NCBI RefSeq assembly: GCF_963259705.1
Contig: NC_081847.1
Span: 67,663,754 to 67,727,753, forward strand
DNA length: 64,000 bases
DNA from: Myotis daubentonii
Taxonomy: Eukaryota; Chordata; Mammalia; Chiroptera; Vespertilionidae
Direction of reading: 5' to 3'
Position numbers and translations under genes: made by a program. Shown one piece after another: positions 37,200 through 48,832 of the stretch. Within the stretch, counting starts at the first letter, position 1. Each line of letters opens with the position of its first letter. A model generated the notes under the pieces. That model worked only from the letters and a program-made list of their open reading frames with translations, had not been told where the DNA came from and did no database searches.

Positions 37200-38461
37200 A
37201 AATCAACCAATGAATATATGCGTGGTACAACAAATCGAGGTTTCTATCTCTCTCCCTCTCTCTAAAATCAATAAATAAAAATTTAAAAATATATATATCC
37301 TTCACATCCAGGGAGCTCAACAAAATCCAAGTAGGGTAAATGTAAAGAGGTCCACAGATACATTATATTAAAAAGTTGCTGAAAGTTAAAGAAAAACATC
37401 TTGAAAGCATTGAAAGAAAATGACTCATTACATACAAGGGAATACTAATAAGATTAGCAAACTTCTTTTTTAAAAAAAAAACAGAATATGATTATATTTA
37501 ATGCACAAGTTTGATACAACCAAAAAGTAAAACACCAGAGTAAAATAGTAACAAAAAACATGGTATATCATTTGCAATGCATGAGAAATGGTTAACATCG
37601 TTAGTTATAAACAAGGGATTAGCAAACTTCTTAACAGAAACAATGGAGGCCATAGAGCAGTGGGATAATATGTCCCAAGTGGTCAAATAAAAACACTATC
37701 AACCATTTTTGAGAAATTAGAAAGTACTTTCAGGTGAATGAAAATGAAGAAATATCAGTGTTCATGGGATGCAGCTATAGCACTGCATAGACAGAAATTT
37801 ATAACTGTAAATATCTATATTAAGAAAGAAGAAAGATCTCAAATCAATAAATATAAGACACTAGTAAAAGAGCAAATTAAACCAAGAGCAAACAGAAGAA
37901 AATATAAATATTAGAGCATAAATTAATGACATAGTAACACATAGTGAAAATCAATTAAACCAAAAGCTGGTTCTTTGAAAAGATCAACAAAACTGACAAA
38001 TATACAGCTAGACTAAACAAGAAAAAAAGAGAGAAGTTGCAAACTCCTAGAATTAGAAATGAAAGAGAATACATTACTACTAACCTTACAGAAATAATTA
38101 AGGATTGTGGGAGAATACTGTGGTCATTTGTATGCTACCAAAATATATAACCTTGATGAAATGGATAAAATTCCTAGGAAAATAAAACTACCAAAACTGA
38201 CTCAAGAAGAAATAAATATTCTGAATAGACCTATAATAAGTGAAGATACTGAATTATTAATTTAAAAAACTACCCACAATGAAAAGACTAGGAGTAGATG
38301 GCTTCACTGGTAATATTCCACTAAACATTAAAGAAGAATTAGTACCAATTTTTCACAAACTCTTATCATAAAGAGAAGAGGGGCACTTCCCAACTCATTA
38401 TATGAGTCCAGTACTATCCTGATACCAAACCCAGAGAAAGCCCTCACAAGAGAAAAAAAAG

Positions 38462-38608
38462 ACTGTTTGGCCACAGTGGCTCAGTGGTTGAACATTGACC
38501 CAAGAACCACGAGGCCGAGGTTTAGATCCTGGTTGGCGCACATGCCCAGGTTCTGGGCTCAACCCTCAGTAGGGGGCATGAAGCAGGTGGCCAGTTGATG
38601 ATTCTCTC

Positions 38609-38661
<53 letters not shown>

Positions 38662-38696
38662 TCTTTCTCTAAAATCAATAAAAATATTTTACAAAA
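38462..38696 (+). mobile_element. VES SINE with CT expansion
   Basis: tttggccacagtggctcagt head; (CT)n at about 38608-38658. Confidence 0.85.
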
Positions 38697-38739
38697 GAGA
38701 GTAAACTACAGACCAATATATTTTATGAATATGTATGTA

Positions 38740-38900
38740 TTGGAGGGTAAAGGGAGTCTTAATATATGGTGAGAGGGGAAGATTTAATTTTGGGTGGTGG
38801 GCACACAGTGCAATATATAGATCTTGTAACATAGAAATCCACACCTGAAACCTATATGTTCATGCTGACCAATGTCACCCCAATAAATTTAATAAAAAAA
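38740..38900 (+). mobile_element. 5'-truncated L1 3' end nested in L1
   Basis: Carries the tail acctgaaacctatatgttc ... gtcaccccaataaattt and then poly(A). ORF2-like sequence continues on either side. Partial duplication atgtatgta/atgcatgta. Confidence 0.7.
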
Positions 38901-39052
38901 TGCATGTAGATGTTCCCAACAACATATTAGCAAACAGAATCCAGCAATATTTAAACATAATTATACAGAATGGTCAAGTGGGCTTTTTCCCAAGAATGTG
39001 AGATTGGTTTAATATCCAAAATCAACTAATGTAACATAGTATAATAATAGAT

Positions 39053-39267
39053 GCCGAAACCAGTTTGGCTCAGTGGATAGAGCGTCGGCCTGTGGACTGA
39101 AAGGTCCCGGGTTCGATTCCGGTCAAGGGCATGTACCTGGGTTGCGGGCACATCCCCAGGGGGTGTGCAGGAGGCAGCTGATCGATGTTTCTCTCTCATC
39201 GATGTTTCTAGCTCTCTATCTCTCTCCCTTCCTCTCTGTAAGAAATCAATAAAATATATATTTTAAA
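39053..39267 (+). mobile_element. Young VES SINE
   Basis: gccgaaaccagtttggctca head, intact boxes; flanks ataatagat and ataatagaa. Confidence 0.92.
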
Positions 39268-39276
39268 AAAATAATA

Positions 39277-39415
39277 GAATAAAAATAAAAGTGAAATTAA
39301 GGCTTTCCCAGATAAACAAAAATTGAGAGAATGTGTTACTAGTAGACCTGCACTATAAGAAATGCAAAAGGGAATCTTTCAGGCTAAAATGAAATGACTA
39401 TACAGTAACTCAATC
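39277..39415 (+). mobile_element. L1 ORF1-like fragment
   Basis: Text such as tttcccagataaacaaaaat and gacctgcactataagaaatg is typical of L1 between ORF1 domains. Confidence 0.55.
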
Positions 39416-39420
39416 ACAAA

Positions 39421-39825
39421 TCTATATATATAAAACCCTAAGCGACCGGTCAACCGTTTGACCGGTCACTATGATGCACACTGACCACTAGGGGGCAGAC
39501 ACTCAACACAGGAGCTGCCCCCTGGTGGTCAGTGTGCTCCCACAGTGGAAGCACCACTCAGCTGACCATTGGGCGTTAGACGCTGGGCTCAGGGCTGGGG
39601 AGCGCAGCTGCAGTGGTGGCGAGCCTCTCCCGCCTCTACTGAAGCACTACTGAGCAGCAGCGGAGGCAGGCGCCGTGGGGCCAGGATGAGTGGGTGTGGT
39701 GTCCAGCCAGGGCTGCCTGCTGCTTTGAGCACTACTACATGCCTCGAGGGTTCCCAGATTGTGAGAGGGTTCAGGCCAGGCTGAGGGACCCCACCAGTGC
39801 ACAAATCCGTGCACTGGGCCTCTAG
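39421..39825 (+). mobile_element. Helitron, 405 bases, with inverted CTCF-like motifs
   Basis: Starts TCTATATATATAAAACCC and ends agtgcacaaatccgtgcact then CTAG before T. An early inverted repeat pairs CCACTAGGGGGCAG (39485-39498) with CTGCCCCCTGGTGG (39515-39528). Confidence 0.9.
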
Positions 39826-39945
39826 TGAAAAAATAAAAAGCACAAATAGATGTAACCACTTAGATAAATCCAATAGACAACATAAATGTACTTTTTTTGT
39901 AGCTCTTCCCCCCCCCTTCTATCTGATTTAAAAGACAACTGCATA

Positions 39946-40097
39946 ACCCTGGCGGGTGTGACTTAGTTGGTTGAGCATCGTCCAATGAATAAGGATGGGG
40001 GTAGTGTGAGGGAGGAGGGGCAAAGGAGAGGCAACAGATCAATGTTTCTCTTATACATCAATGTTTCTCCCTCTCTCTCAAGTCAGTAAAAAAAAAA
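39946..40097 (+). mobile_element. Short VES SINE
   Basis: ccctggcgggtgtgacttag head; internal part missing; flanks aaaagacaactg on both sides. Confidence 0.85.
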
Positions 40098-40867
40098 AAA
40101 AAGACAACTGTATAAAACATTAAGCATTAATTATACACATTATGTGGAAAAAATACAAAGGCATAATGTTCTCATTTGTTTTGGTTTGTGTTGTTTAATG
40201 CCATTCATAACTTTAAGGATGACATTGTAGAATTTAAATATTAGTCACAGAAAAAATACATTTCCTTATTTCATTTCTCTCACAAGGCAATAATATTTGC
40301 CCATTTGCACACCCAGGTTTAACAAACTTTGTGTATTTCCCAAGGGCAGAAACAGAATCTCCCCTAGAAACTGGATTTCTCACCCAGGATTTGTGACAAT
40401 TGATGAAAACTGTGTGACTCATACTTGCCCTTAACGAAGTTTTAAACACATCACTGTGGAAGTGCTAATAACCAGTGTGGAAACTGGTAACAGATGTGAA
40501 GGTATCTTTGCACTTTAATGAAAAGGTCTCCTGAAGACCTGGAATGCATTCAATTTCCAGAAACAGGAAACTTTTCTGATGAAATAGAAGGTGGCCTGAT
40601 CGAAGCAGGTAATGGTATCTGGATTCCTCAAATCACTGTTTGCAACTTCTGACTTAAGAAATTGGTGCTATGGGTCTTGGATGTGTGAATACAGAAGATA
40701 TTTCAGTCCCTCTCCTTATGAAGGAAAACCCTAACAAATAGCAACCTTCCAGGGGAGGCCAAGCTGCCAGACTCCTGAGACAGCGCGTGAACTGCCTTCC
40801 AGGGACTGCCCGACCTCAGGCATGTTCCTGGCTGCGAGAGCTGACAGCCGGGAGGTACCAGAACACC

Positions 40868-40881
40868 ATCACCATGGCAAC
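40868..40881 (-). promoter_or_regulatory. RFX X-box-like site
   Basis: On the minus strand GTTGCCATGGTGAT matches the RFX dimer consensus (GTTGCCATGGCAAC) at 11 of 14 positions. It lies about 280 bases left of the orphan CpG island. The surrounding 40100-41150 stretch holds no other recognised feature. Confidence 0.5.
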
Positions 40882-41149
40882 CCCTCCCCAGTCACAGGTT
40901 AGGTACAAGGCTTGCAGTGTAGCTTCTTTGGAGACGAAATTAATATAATTACCAACCGGGCTCTGTAATCTGAAATGTCAATCCTCGCGACAATCTCCAA
41001 GATTTTACAGAAATTAGGGAGGGGGTACTTCTAATCCCATCTCTGCCAGGGTTTAGCAGAGTGGGCGATGAGGGTTGGCGTGTTTTCTCACCTGTAAATG
41101 ATAACAATAATAGGTGCCTCACCGCGTGGAGGAGACGCTTAACAGACCC

Positions 41150-41800
41150 TTAAGCATTGGTTTCTTTCCCAGCTGCCCGCCCGCCCGCACGACCGGCCTC
41201 GCCCTTTCCCCTTCGCTCAGCGCGCAGGCTCACATCCCACCCTGGCCGCGCCCCAGCGAAGGGTTCCCTGCCGGGACCGCCCACGCCGACCCAGAAGAGA
41301 ACTCTCCAGGTCCCAGCTGACGTCGCTGCTCCGGACCGGCCGCCAGGGGGCGACAGAGTCGCACGCGTGGGCTCGCGCCGCCCTTCTTACGTCAGCAGGC
41401 CCGTCCCGGAAACGACGGGGTTGCCGTACAAGATGGCTGTTCCCTTGGTGGTGGTAAGGGGCGCGGAGACGCTTTCCCGTTTATGGGAAACGCGGTGACC
41501 TGAGCTCAGTTATTGCAGCGCGGGCTTCTCGTAAGAGATGGCTGCCGCCGAGCTAACCGGTGTCTCTCTTGACCGAGTCGGTGGCAAGAAGCACAAGATG
41601 GCGGGCGCGGCTGCGGACGGGAAAATGGCAGCGCGAGGGCTGCTGGGGCGCCTGCCCCTGGGCCGGCCCGCCCCCCGGGGTGAGGCTGGGCCTTCGCGCT
41701 GGGCTGTAGGCACCGGCGGGAAGGTGGCGTCCGCCGCTGGGCGCTTCGGCCAGGCGCGTCCCGGCGCTGCTCGGGGTGAGTGGCACCCCATGGTACCTAG
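41150..41800 (+). promoter_or_regulatory. Unassigned CpG island between RPN1 and RAB7A
   Basis: Very CpG-rich block with CRE-like TGACGTCG (41319-41326) and TTACGTCA (41387-41394), a strong CTCF-like core cgccagggggcg (41341-41352), and repeated AAGATGGC YY1-type motifs near 41430 and 41594. This is the architecture of a housekeeping promoter. I could not match it to a known gene. Confidence 0.7.
41433..41453 (+). other. Possible short coding first exon end, unidentified
   Basis: An ATG in good context (tacaagATGG) opens MAVPLVV and meets GTAAGG, a plausible donor, 21 bases later. A second run of codons begins at 41538 (MAAAELTGVSL). Neither resembles a protein I recognise. This may be the start of a gene with distant exons, a non-coding RNA, or chance in GC-rich DNA. 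Confidence 0.25.
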
Positions 41801-42214
41801 TGGAGGGGTTTCCTCCCAGCGATTTAGAGACGGCAACATGCGGCTTTCGTGCCTTCCAACCGACTCAGTCCACAGAAACACTTCCCTATCGTTACGTACG
41901 AAACCAGAGAACCAGGTAAAATCGGTGAGAGTCCACCTTTTTAGAGGAATAACGGGCCGTGGCTGGAAAGAGCAAAGCAGCGGTTTTTATACTAATGGTA
42001 ACCAACTCCAAGACGTATTAAGGGCAAGAAAGCAAAGCGCAGAAAAATGTTCCCCATGTGCCGTTGTCTGCGTTGTTTTTGTTAAAGACCCATGAAAGTA
42101 AAGATACACGTGAGCTTGTAGGCATAGACTAGACCTAGATCCAGGAAGAAGGAACTGGTGACAGCGATTGCCCAATCTAACCAAAGAAATGGAAGTAAAG
42201 ACGGGGAACAAGCC

Positions 42215-42305
42215 GAACCCCTGTGCTCAGTGGTTGAGCGTCCACCTAGGTCACATGCCCAGGTTGCAGGCTCTCTCCCTCTCCTGTCCTCTCTCTCTAA
42301 AGAAG
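42215..42305 (+). mobile_element. VES fragment
   Basis: tgtgctcagtggttgagcgt and atgcccaggttgcaggctc survive. Confidence 0.6.
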
Positions 42306-42427
42306 AGAACGATTTCTGTCCTCCGTTCAATGGCCTTGGTATCCTTGTGGAAAATCAATTGACCATAAATTCTCAGTTATATTCCCTTAATCTGTATGTC
42401 TAACCTTCTAACAAATACAGTTTGGTA

Positions 42428-42784
42428 TTGATTTCAGAGAGGACGGGGGAGGGAGAGAGAGAGAAACAAAAATCATGAGAAAGAGCCCTAGCTGGTTTGG
42501 CTCAGTGGATAGAGCCCTGCCAAGGGCACATGCCCAGGTTGCAGGCTCAATCCCCCCCCCCCCCCAGTAGGGGGCGTGCCAGAGGCAGCCAATAAATGCT
42601 TCTGTCATCGATGTTTCTATCTCTATTGCTCTCCCTTCCTCTCTGAAATCAATAAAAATATTTTAAAAATAAATAAAATGATGAGAAAGAATCATCTATC
42701 TGCTGCCACCTGCATGCCCCACATTGGGGATCAAACTCCTAGTTCATAGGTCAATGCTCAATCACTGAGCCACACCAGCTGGGC
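42428..42784 (-). mobile_element. VES SINE split by a younger one
   Basis: Tail half 42428-42485 and head half about 42681-42784 (ending gccacaccagctgggc) surround the plus-strand copy; duplicated atgagaaaga. Confidence 0.85.
42486..42675 (+). mobile_element. VES SINE nested in a VES SINE
   Basis: gccctagctggtttggctca head with an internal gap and a C run at 42553-42566. Confidence 0.87.
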
Positions 42785-42889
42785 AATAAAAATAAATTTT
42801 AAAAACAAAAAAAGATGGGGAACAGGGATGGGAGGAAAAATATGTTTTGCAAATATTAGTTACATGAATAAAGATGCAAAGTTCTTTTT

Positions 42890-43091
42890 TTTAAGAAAAA
42901 CAAACATTGATTTTTTACAGAGAGGAAGGGAGAGGGGTAGAGAGTTAGAAACATCCATCAGCTGCCTCCTGCACACCCCCCCACTGGGGATGTGCCCGCA
43001 ACCAGGGTACATGCCCTATGACTGGAATCGAACCTGGAACCCTTGAGTCCGCAGGCCGACGCTCTATCCACTGAGCCAAACCAGTTACGGC
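42890..43091 (-). mobile_element. VES SINE
   Basis: Reverse head gccgtaactggtttggctca; flanks share aaagttctt. Confidence 0.9.
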
Positions 43092-43651
43092 ACAAAGTTC
43101 TTCTATAAGGTTATATCAAAGCAAGAACAGCACATTGTTGAATGAATAAATGCATGTATGCATGCCTTTCTGCTACAAGCATGCATATTCCCAGTGGCTT
43201 CTTCTGTTGCTGGTATATCTCCCGGTGTTTTTAGGGTTAGTATCATAGAAAACAATGGTAGCGTTGAGTGAGAATTCAAACCAAGCTCTGTCTTTAAATC
43301 ACCCAGAAATGTGTTTCCAATGCTTAAAAAATACAGTAGCAGTTTCAGAATTGGTATTATCTTGGGAATTACATATTTGAATGGGAAATGAGTATCAATC
43401 CTCCATCCCAAAACAACCGACCATTACTGAGTCTTTACTTGTATGCCATGACCTGACAAGTGGACACTCTTACACATACCACTCTGGGTTTTTGGATAAA
43501 TTGCATATGATAATGTAATTAGAGTTTAGCCAAGTTCCTAACCTGTACTAAATGCTCAATAAATATTAGCAATTATTATTTTGGCTCAACCCTGGGTTGC
43601 TTGATACAGTACATTTTTGCCTCTGAGACTTTGGTGGGAGTGGCTTTAAAA

Positions 43652-43735
43652 AATACACTAGCTGCGGGAGAGGTCAATGGGGAAAAAGGAGACTTATGTA
43701 ATACTTCAAACAATAAAGAATTTAAATTTTAAAAA
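43652..43735 (+). mobile_element. L1 3' end fragment
   Basis: Matches the ends at 21.75 and 28.65 kb (ggggaaaaaggagac, tatgtaatacttcaaacaat). Confidence 0.6.
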
Positions 43736-43814
43736 ATACACTAGTTGCTGTGAAATGTTATTATTCTTTTTATCATCTTAGAGGCCATATGGTAAAATGG
43801 AAGACATTTAGCTT

Positions 43815-45020
43815 TTTAAAATATTTTTAAATTTTATTGAATTTATTGGGGTGACATTGATTAATAAAATTATATAGGTTTCAGATGTACAATTCTATAA
43901 TACATCATATGTATATTGTGTGTTCACCACCCCAAGTCTAAATCTCCTCCCATCACCATTTATCTCCCCTTTTCTCTCTTCTCCCTTTCCCCACCCTCCT
44001 CCCTTCTGGTAATCACCATACTGTTGTCTGGGTCTATGAGTTGCTCTTTTTTGCTTAACCCTTTCACCTTTTCACCCAGCTCCTCAAGCCCCCTCCCCTC
44101 TGACACTTCTGACAGCTGCCAGTCTGTTCTCTGTATCTGAATCTGTTTCTATTTTATTTTGTTCTTTAGATGCCACCTATCAGTGAAATCATATGGTACT
44201 TGTCTTTCCCTGACTAGCTTATTTCACTCAGCATAATACTTTCCAGGTCCATCCATGCAGTTGCAAAGGGTAAGATTTCCTTTTTTATGACTGAGTAGTA
44301 TTCTATTGTGTAAATGTACCACAGCTTTTTTTTTATCCACACATCTATTGATGGACACTTGGGCTGCTTCCAAATCTTGGCTATTGAAAATAATGCTGCA
44401 ATGAACATAGAAGGTGGTTTGGTTTCAATATTTTTGCACGTATCTGCCCAATTTTTCCAACATTTATTGAATAGACTGTCTTCACCCCATTGTAAGTTTT
44501 TACCTCCCGTGTCAAATATTAACTGACCCTACAGGCATGGGTTTATTTCTGGACTCTTAACTCTGTTCCATTGATCTATATATCTATTTTTATTCCAGTA
44601 CTATGCTATTTTGGTTAATATAGTATGATGTCAAGTCTTTCTCCAGATTGCTATGGCTATTCAGGGTCTTTTGTAGTTCCTAATAAATTTTTGGAATATT
44701 TATTCTAGTTCTGTGAAATATGCCATTGGTATCTTGATAGAAATTGCATTTAAATTATATAGATTGCTTTGAGTAGTATGGACATTTTTTAAAAATATTT
44801 TTTTATTGTTGATAGTATTACAGATATCTCCCATCCCCCCCCCCTTTTACATCTCTCTCCCAGCCTCTACCCCCCCCCCCCCAGGTGAGTAGTAAGGACA
44901 TTTTAATGATGTTAATTCTTCCTATCCATGAACACAGTACAGTATACGCTTCCACTTCTCTGTATCTTCTTCAATTTCTGTCTTCAGAGTCCTATAATAT
45001 TCTGAGCACAGGTAGGAATT
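43815..45020 (-). mobile_element. L1 remnant (minus)
   Basis: The left end is the reverse of the L1 tail (attggggtgacattgatt). Further right it holds reversed ORF2 tracts. Interrupted near 44790-44882 by a short C-rich insert. Confidence 0.8.
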
Positions 45021-45594
45021 TAGCTTTTTATTCTGTATTCTTGAGTAAGGTACTTAATCTTTCAGGACTTCAGTCTCCTTATGCGTAAGACACGATTCAC
45101 AAAACCTCTTTCAGGGGTCACCGTGAAAATAGTAATTAGAAATAATGTATGCAAAGTACTTTATGCAGGGCATACAGTAGGCATTCAATAAGTGATCTCT
45201 AACTCAGTTATATTTCAACCTCAGAATTAAGGAACTAATACTGCACGCAGAGGCAGGAAAACTTATCTGGTCAAGGGACAGGAGCAGGCGGCCACAGGGT
45301 GACAGTTAACACAGGAAGCCTACAAGGAGAAGTTAGAAGGATGGTAGGTCCGCTGGCTTCACGGCCTCAGGTTTCCTGTCTCCATTGGGAAAATGGCGAG
45401 GCCTCCACACCAGGCGGATATGGTCTGCAGGCCGTTTGCAGAGATACTCCCTTGCCAACAGCCACTTGCACTGTTTCAGCGCACAGTCACCTCTTTGTAG
45501 CACCTTTCAGAGATATCAGCCAATGTTTCTGAGGCTCATTCCTCATACTTTAGTATTTAATATTAAGTGCATGTTTAATTTTCTTTATTTTTCT

Positions 45595-46035
45595 AGTTTT
45601 TAATGGTGTTAAAAAACACATAACATAAAATTTACCACCTTAATTTTGTAAGTGTACAGTTCAGTGGCATTGAGCACACTCACATTATTGTGTAACCATG
45701 TCTTTCATATTACAAAAGGATGATATGAAAGGATGAAACTCTACCCATTAAACAATACCTCTTCACTCTGCCCTCCCCCCCAGCCCCTGGCAACCACTTT
45801 TTTACTTTCTATCTCTGAATTTAACTGCTCTAGAGATCTCATATAAGTTTGATGGTGTTTTATGTTACTTAGCACAATATCCTCAAGGTTCATCCCTATT
45901 GTAGCATGTCATGATTTTCTTCCTTTTAGATGCTGCTGAATATTTTATTCTATGGGTAGACCACATTTTGTTTATCTAATCATCTATCAATGAACACTTG
46001 GGTTGCTTCTACCTTTTGGCTATTGTAAATATTTA
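45595..46035 (-). mobile_element. Old L1 (L1M-type) 3' fragment
   Basis: Contains acataaaatttaccacctta, gtgtacagttcagtggcatt and cccctggcaaccac, diagnostic text of old L1 3' ends. Confidence 0.8.
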
Positions 46036-46039
46036 AAAA

Positions 46040-46574
46040 TTATATCTACATCCTTGAATTACCATGGTTATTTTTAAAAATTGAAGACCTTTAACATAGT
46101 GTTAAGAATTTAAACAAAGAGAAATTTAAAAAGAAAACAAAGAAATTGAACACAAGGAAAATCAAAGGCTGCCCAAGAAAGGAAATGTAACCATAGTACA
46201 CTGGTTGCACAGGTAATATTTATATAGTACTAAACGTATGAGCAATATTTATCAAATTTTCAATGTTTAGAGTCCACATATAGGATCAGTAAGGAAGACA
46301 ATTATGGTTATAGAACAAAACATAAATATTACCAATTTTAGTGGTGTAAAATTAAAATTACAGTTAACAGAAGTACAGAGATGGGAGAATGAGGTGAAGA
46401 AAAGAGTTGGTGCCAGAATAGCCATATCTTACAAAATTGGAACTCAGATCCTGTCTAGAGTTGATAGAACAAGAAATACGACCATAAAACCTGAGGTTAC
46501 AAAGACTAAGAACAGTGAAAAAACTAGGAAAGAGTGGGGTAAGAGCAGGGTATAAGTGAATTAAATCCTTCGTA
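46040..46574. other. Non-coding stretch without recognised features
   Basis: AT-rich. The short open stretch at 46304-46555 has low-complexity lysine-rich text with no family resemblance. Confidence 0.5.
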
Positions 46575-47159
46575 TCTATATATATGAAAGGCTAATATGC
46601 TAAGTGTCCATCCAACTGGTAGCTATGATGCACACTGACCACTGGAGGGCAGTGGTCAGACGCTCAACGCAGGAGCTGCCGAGCTGCAGTGCCTTGGCAG
46701 CAGCCGTTCTTGGGTGACGCACTCCCAAAGTCAGAGAGGAGAGAGCCTGATTCCTCTCTGGGCTGTGCAGTTCCACCTTTGGCCACCATGGGTTATGTTG
46801 TTGCTGGGGCGCTGTCAGTGCCGAATCTGGTTTACTGCATACTTGTGTTTGCAGTCCACACCCTGTACGACAGCAACTTTACAGAGTGCCCTCTCGCACT
46901 CCGGGACCCCTTGGGGGATGTCCAAGAGCCAGTTTTGGCCTGATCCCCGCAGGCCAGGCCAAGGGACCCCACCTGCCGGAGGGAACCCGCAGATACCCTT
47001 GGAGCCACAGCGCCACCCCGGGTGTGGCAGGCCAGGGGAGGGACTGTGGGAGGTTGGCTCCAGGGCATGTCTGGCCCATCTCACCCAGTCCCCGCCCCGC
47101 TGGCCACCTTCTAATTAATTTCCTTTCAATGTGCACAAATCCGTGCACCGGGTCACTGG
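46575..47159 (+). mobile_element. Helitron, 585 bases, ending CTGG
   Basis: Starts TCTATATATATGAAAGGC. It ends with the hairpin gtgcacaaatccgtgcac and CTGG before T, an allowed CTRR terminus. Confidence 0.85.
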
Positions 47160-47339
47160 TATCATATAAGTATCATTCATATATGCAGAAACAGCAGGAT
47201 AAGCATATTATTTAGAGCTATAGGAGTAACTGTCATAAAAACAAACAGTTAAAGAGTGATATCTCTGAGAAGCAACCTAAGGGTCAGGAAGTGATGATGC
47301 CTTAGCTTTTATTAAAACACTTCAGTACTATTTTTAAAA

Positions 47340-47425
47340 TTGACTTGAGAGAAAAATATTGATTTGTTGTTCCACTTATTTATGCATTCATTGGTTGATT
47401 CTTATATGTGTCCTGACCAGCTTTG
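47340..47425 (-). mobile_element. VES fragment
   Basis: attgatttgttgttccactt and cattcattggttgattctta, the mid part of one VES subgroup. Confidence 0.7.
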
Positions 47426-47543
47426 TCACTGACTGCTAAGAGCCATGTGACCCTGACAGAGCATTTCAGTTTTCTGATTCTCACTTTCCATTGTGAAAGT
47501 GAGGACCAAATAAATAAATAAATAAATAAAAAGTAAGTCCTAT

Positions 47544-47760
47544 GCCAAAACCGGTTTGGCTCAGTGGATAGAGCGTCGGCCTGTGGACTGGGAGGTCCCA
47601 GGTTCGATTCTGGTCAGGGGCATGTACCTGGGTTGTGGGCACATCCCCAGTGGGGGATGTGCAGGTGGCAGCTGATCGATGTTTCTCTCTCATTGATGCT
47701 TCTAGCTCTCTGTCTCTCTCCCTTCCTCTCTGTAAAAAATCAATAAAATATATTTTAAAA
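47544..47760 (+). mobile_element. Young VES SINE
   Basis: gccaaaaccggtttggctca head; flanked by aaaaagtaagtccta on both sides. Confidence 0.94.
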
Positions 47761-48548
47761 AAAAAGTAAGTCCTACAATTGTTACAAGGACTAGATGTAA
47801 TCCTGCGACGGACTTTCCAAATCTTAGGAATTGGCATGCCACCTACATGGTTTTGGCCATATCTTCATGCCAGTTCTCCTATTTACCTAATAATTCCCCC
47901 TAATTGCTTTTGCTTTGCAAATGTGGCCGTGACCTGAAGAAATGCTGCCTACAAAATTGGGTTTATTTTACATATTGTTTTCCTATTCAAAATAATGAGA
48001 AAATGACTGAAATTAAACGTGGTTCATGTGTGTACCACTGTGGGATAACTCATGCAGAGTGATTGTTGCCTCCTCTCTGCATCAGCCCTGTCACCAACAC
48101 CCCTCCATTACTCTACCCTCACAGTCTTTGATTTAACATCCATGGCTTTGTTAGTAGGGAAATGAAAGAAGCCCCAGATCTCTTTGATGATAGGTATTTA
48201 AAACCATTCAGTAAGTTGTTGCAGACATTCAACTTGCCTGAGTCATGGTCAGGATTGTACAACTCCTACCTTTGGGTATGGAAGGGAGGACCAGATATGT
48301 CAGAAGCAGGATGCCTGCAGAGAAGGCTGTGTTTATGTTTGCCCTAACTTGCCCTCAAAAGTAGCCTACTGTCGTCCACCTGCAGCAGGCCAAGCCAGGG
48401 GAGCTTTCTGTGGGAGGTGTCCACATTGCCTTCTGGGCATGGCAGCAACAGGCTCCTCAGAGCCTGAATTATAGCCACATTTTATGTGGAATGCAGCTGG
48501 ATAATCAGTTCTGACTGCATAGCCTTTTCATTAATTAGGGTTCAGTTA

Positions 48549-48616
48549 TTTGCCCTTGACTGGGAATTGAGCCTGTGACCCTTCAGTGAGTGGGCCGACA
48601 CTCTAACCACTGATCA
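48549..48616 (-). mobile_element. VES head fragment
   Basis: Reverse copy of tgcccttgactgggaattga through ctctaaccactgatcaac. Confidence 0.65.
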
Positions 48617-48769
48617 ACACTAGCCATTTTAATCAGAAGGCAATTAGACGCTTACAAAATCCTTGGAAGGCCAGGAATGGTTCTGGGTGGGCTACCAACA
48701 ATGCACCCAGAACATGCAGCAGAACTGAGAAGGTGCCGGAAGGGGGGAATCAGGAGGCTGCCACCAGAA

Positions 48770-48832
48770 TCAAAACCAGGACCCTTCAGTCCGCAGTCTG
48801 ACGCTCTATCCACTGAGCCAAACCGGTCCAGG
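48770..48832 (-). mobile_element. VES head fragment
   Basis: acgctctatccactgagcca then aaccggtccaggc, a reversed tRNA-like head. Confidence 0.75.

Larger units (their letters stand above)
35010..37287 (+). mobile_element. VES-type SINE split by the RPL4 pseudogene
   Basis: The head (35010-35087, tgtccaggtggctcagttgg to atcaatcaatga) and tail (about 37200-37287, caaccaatgaatatatgc to aaaatcaataaat) form one element. The RPL4 copy and a second VES lie between. Confidence 0.75.
34200..39050 (+). mobile_element. Old L1 remnant, heavily interrupted
   Basis: ORF1-like text at 34200-34808, 34955-35008 and 37296-37480 and ORF2-like text at about 37800-38460 and 38900-39045 are pieces of one or a few L1 copies. 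They are separated by a Helitron, VES SINEs, the RPL4 pseudogene and a 5'-truncated L1. Confidence 0.7.

Noticed and set aside
41538..42095. A 185-codon open stretch after the orphan CpG island
   Set aside because: Arginine/alanine-rich text with no recognisable domain; runs into AT-rich sequence. Kept only as a possible exon region, not called as a gene.
45299..45603. Short open stretches near 45.3-45.6 kb
   Set aside because: No splice context or similarity; next to an old L1 fragment.
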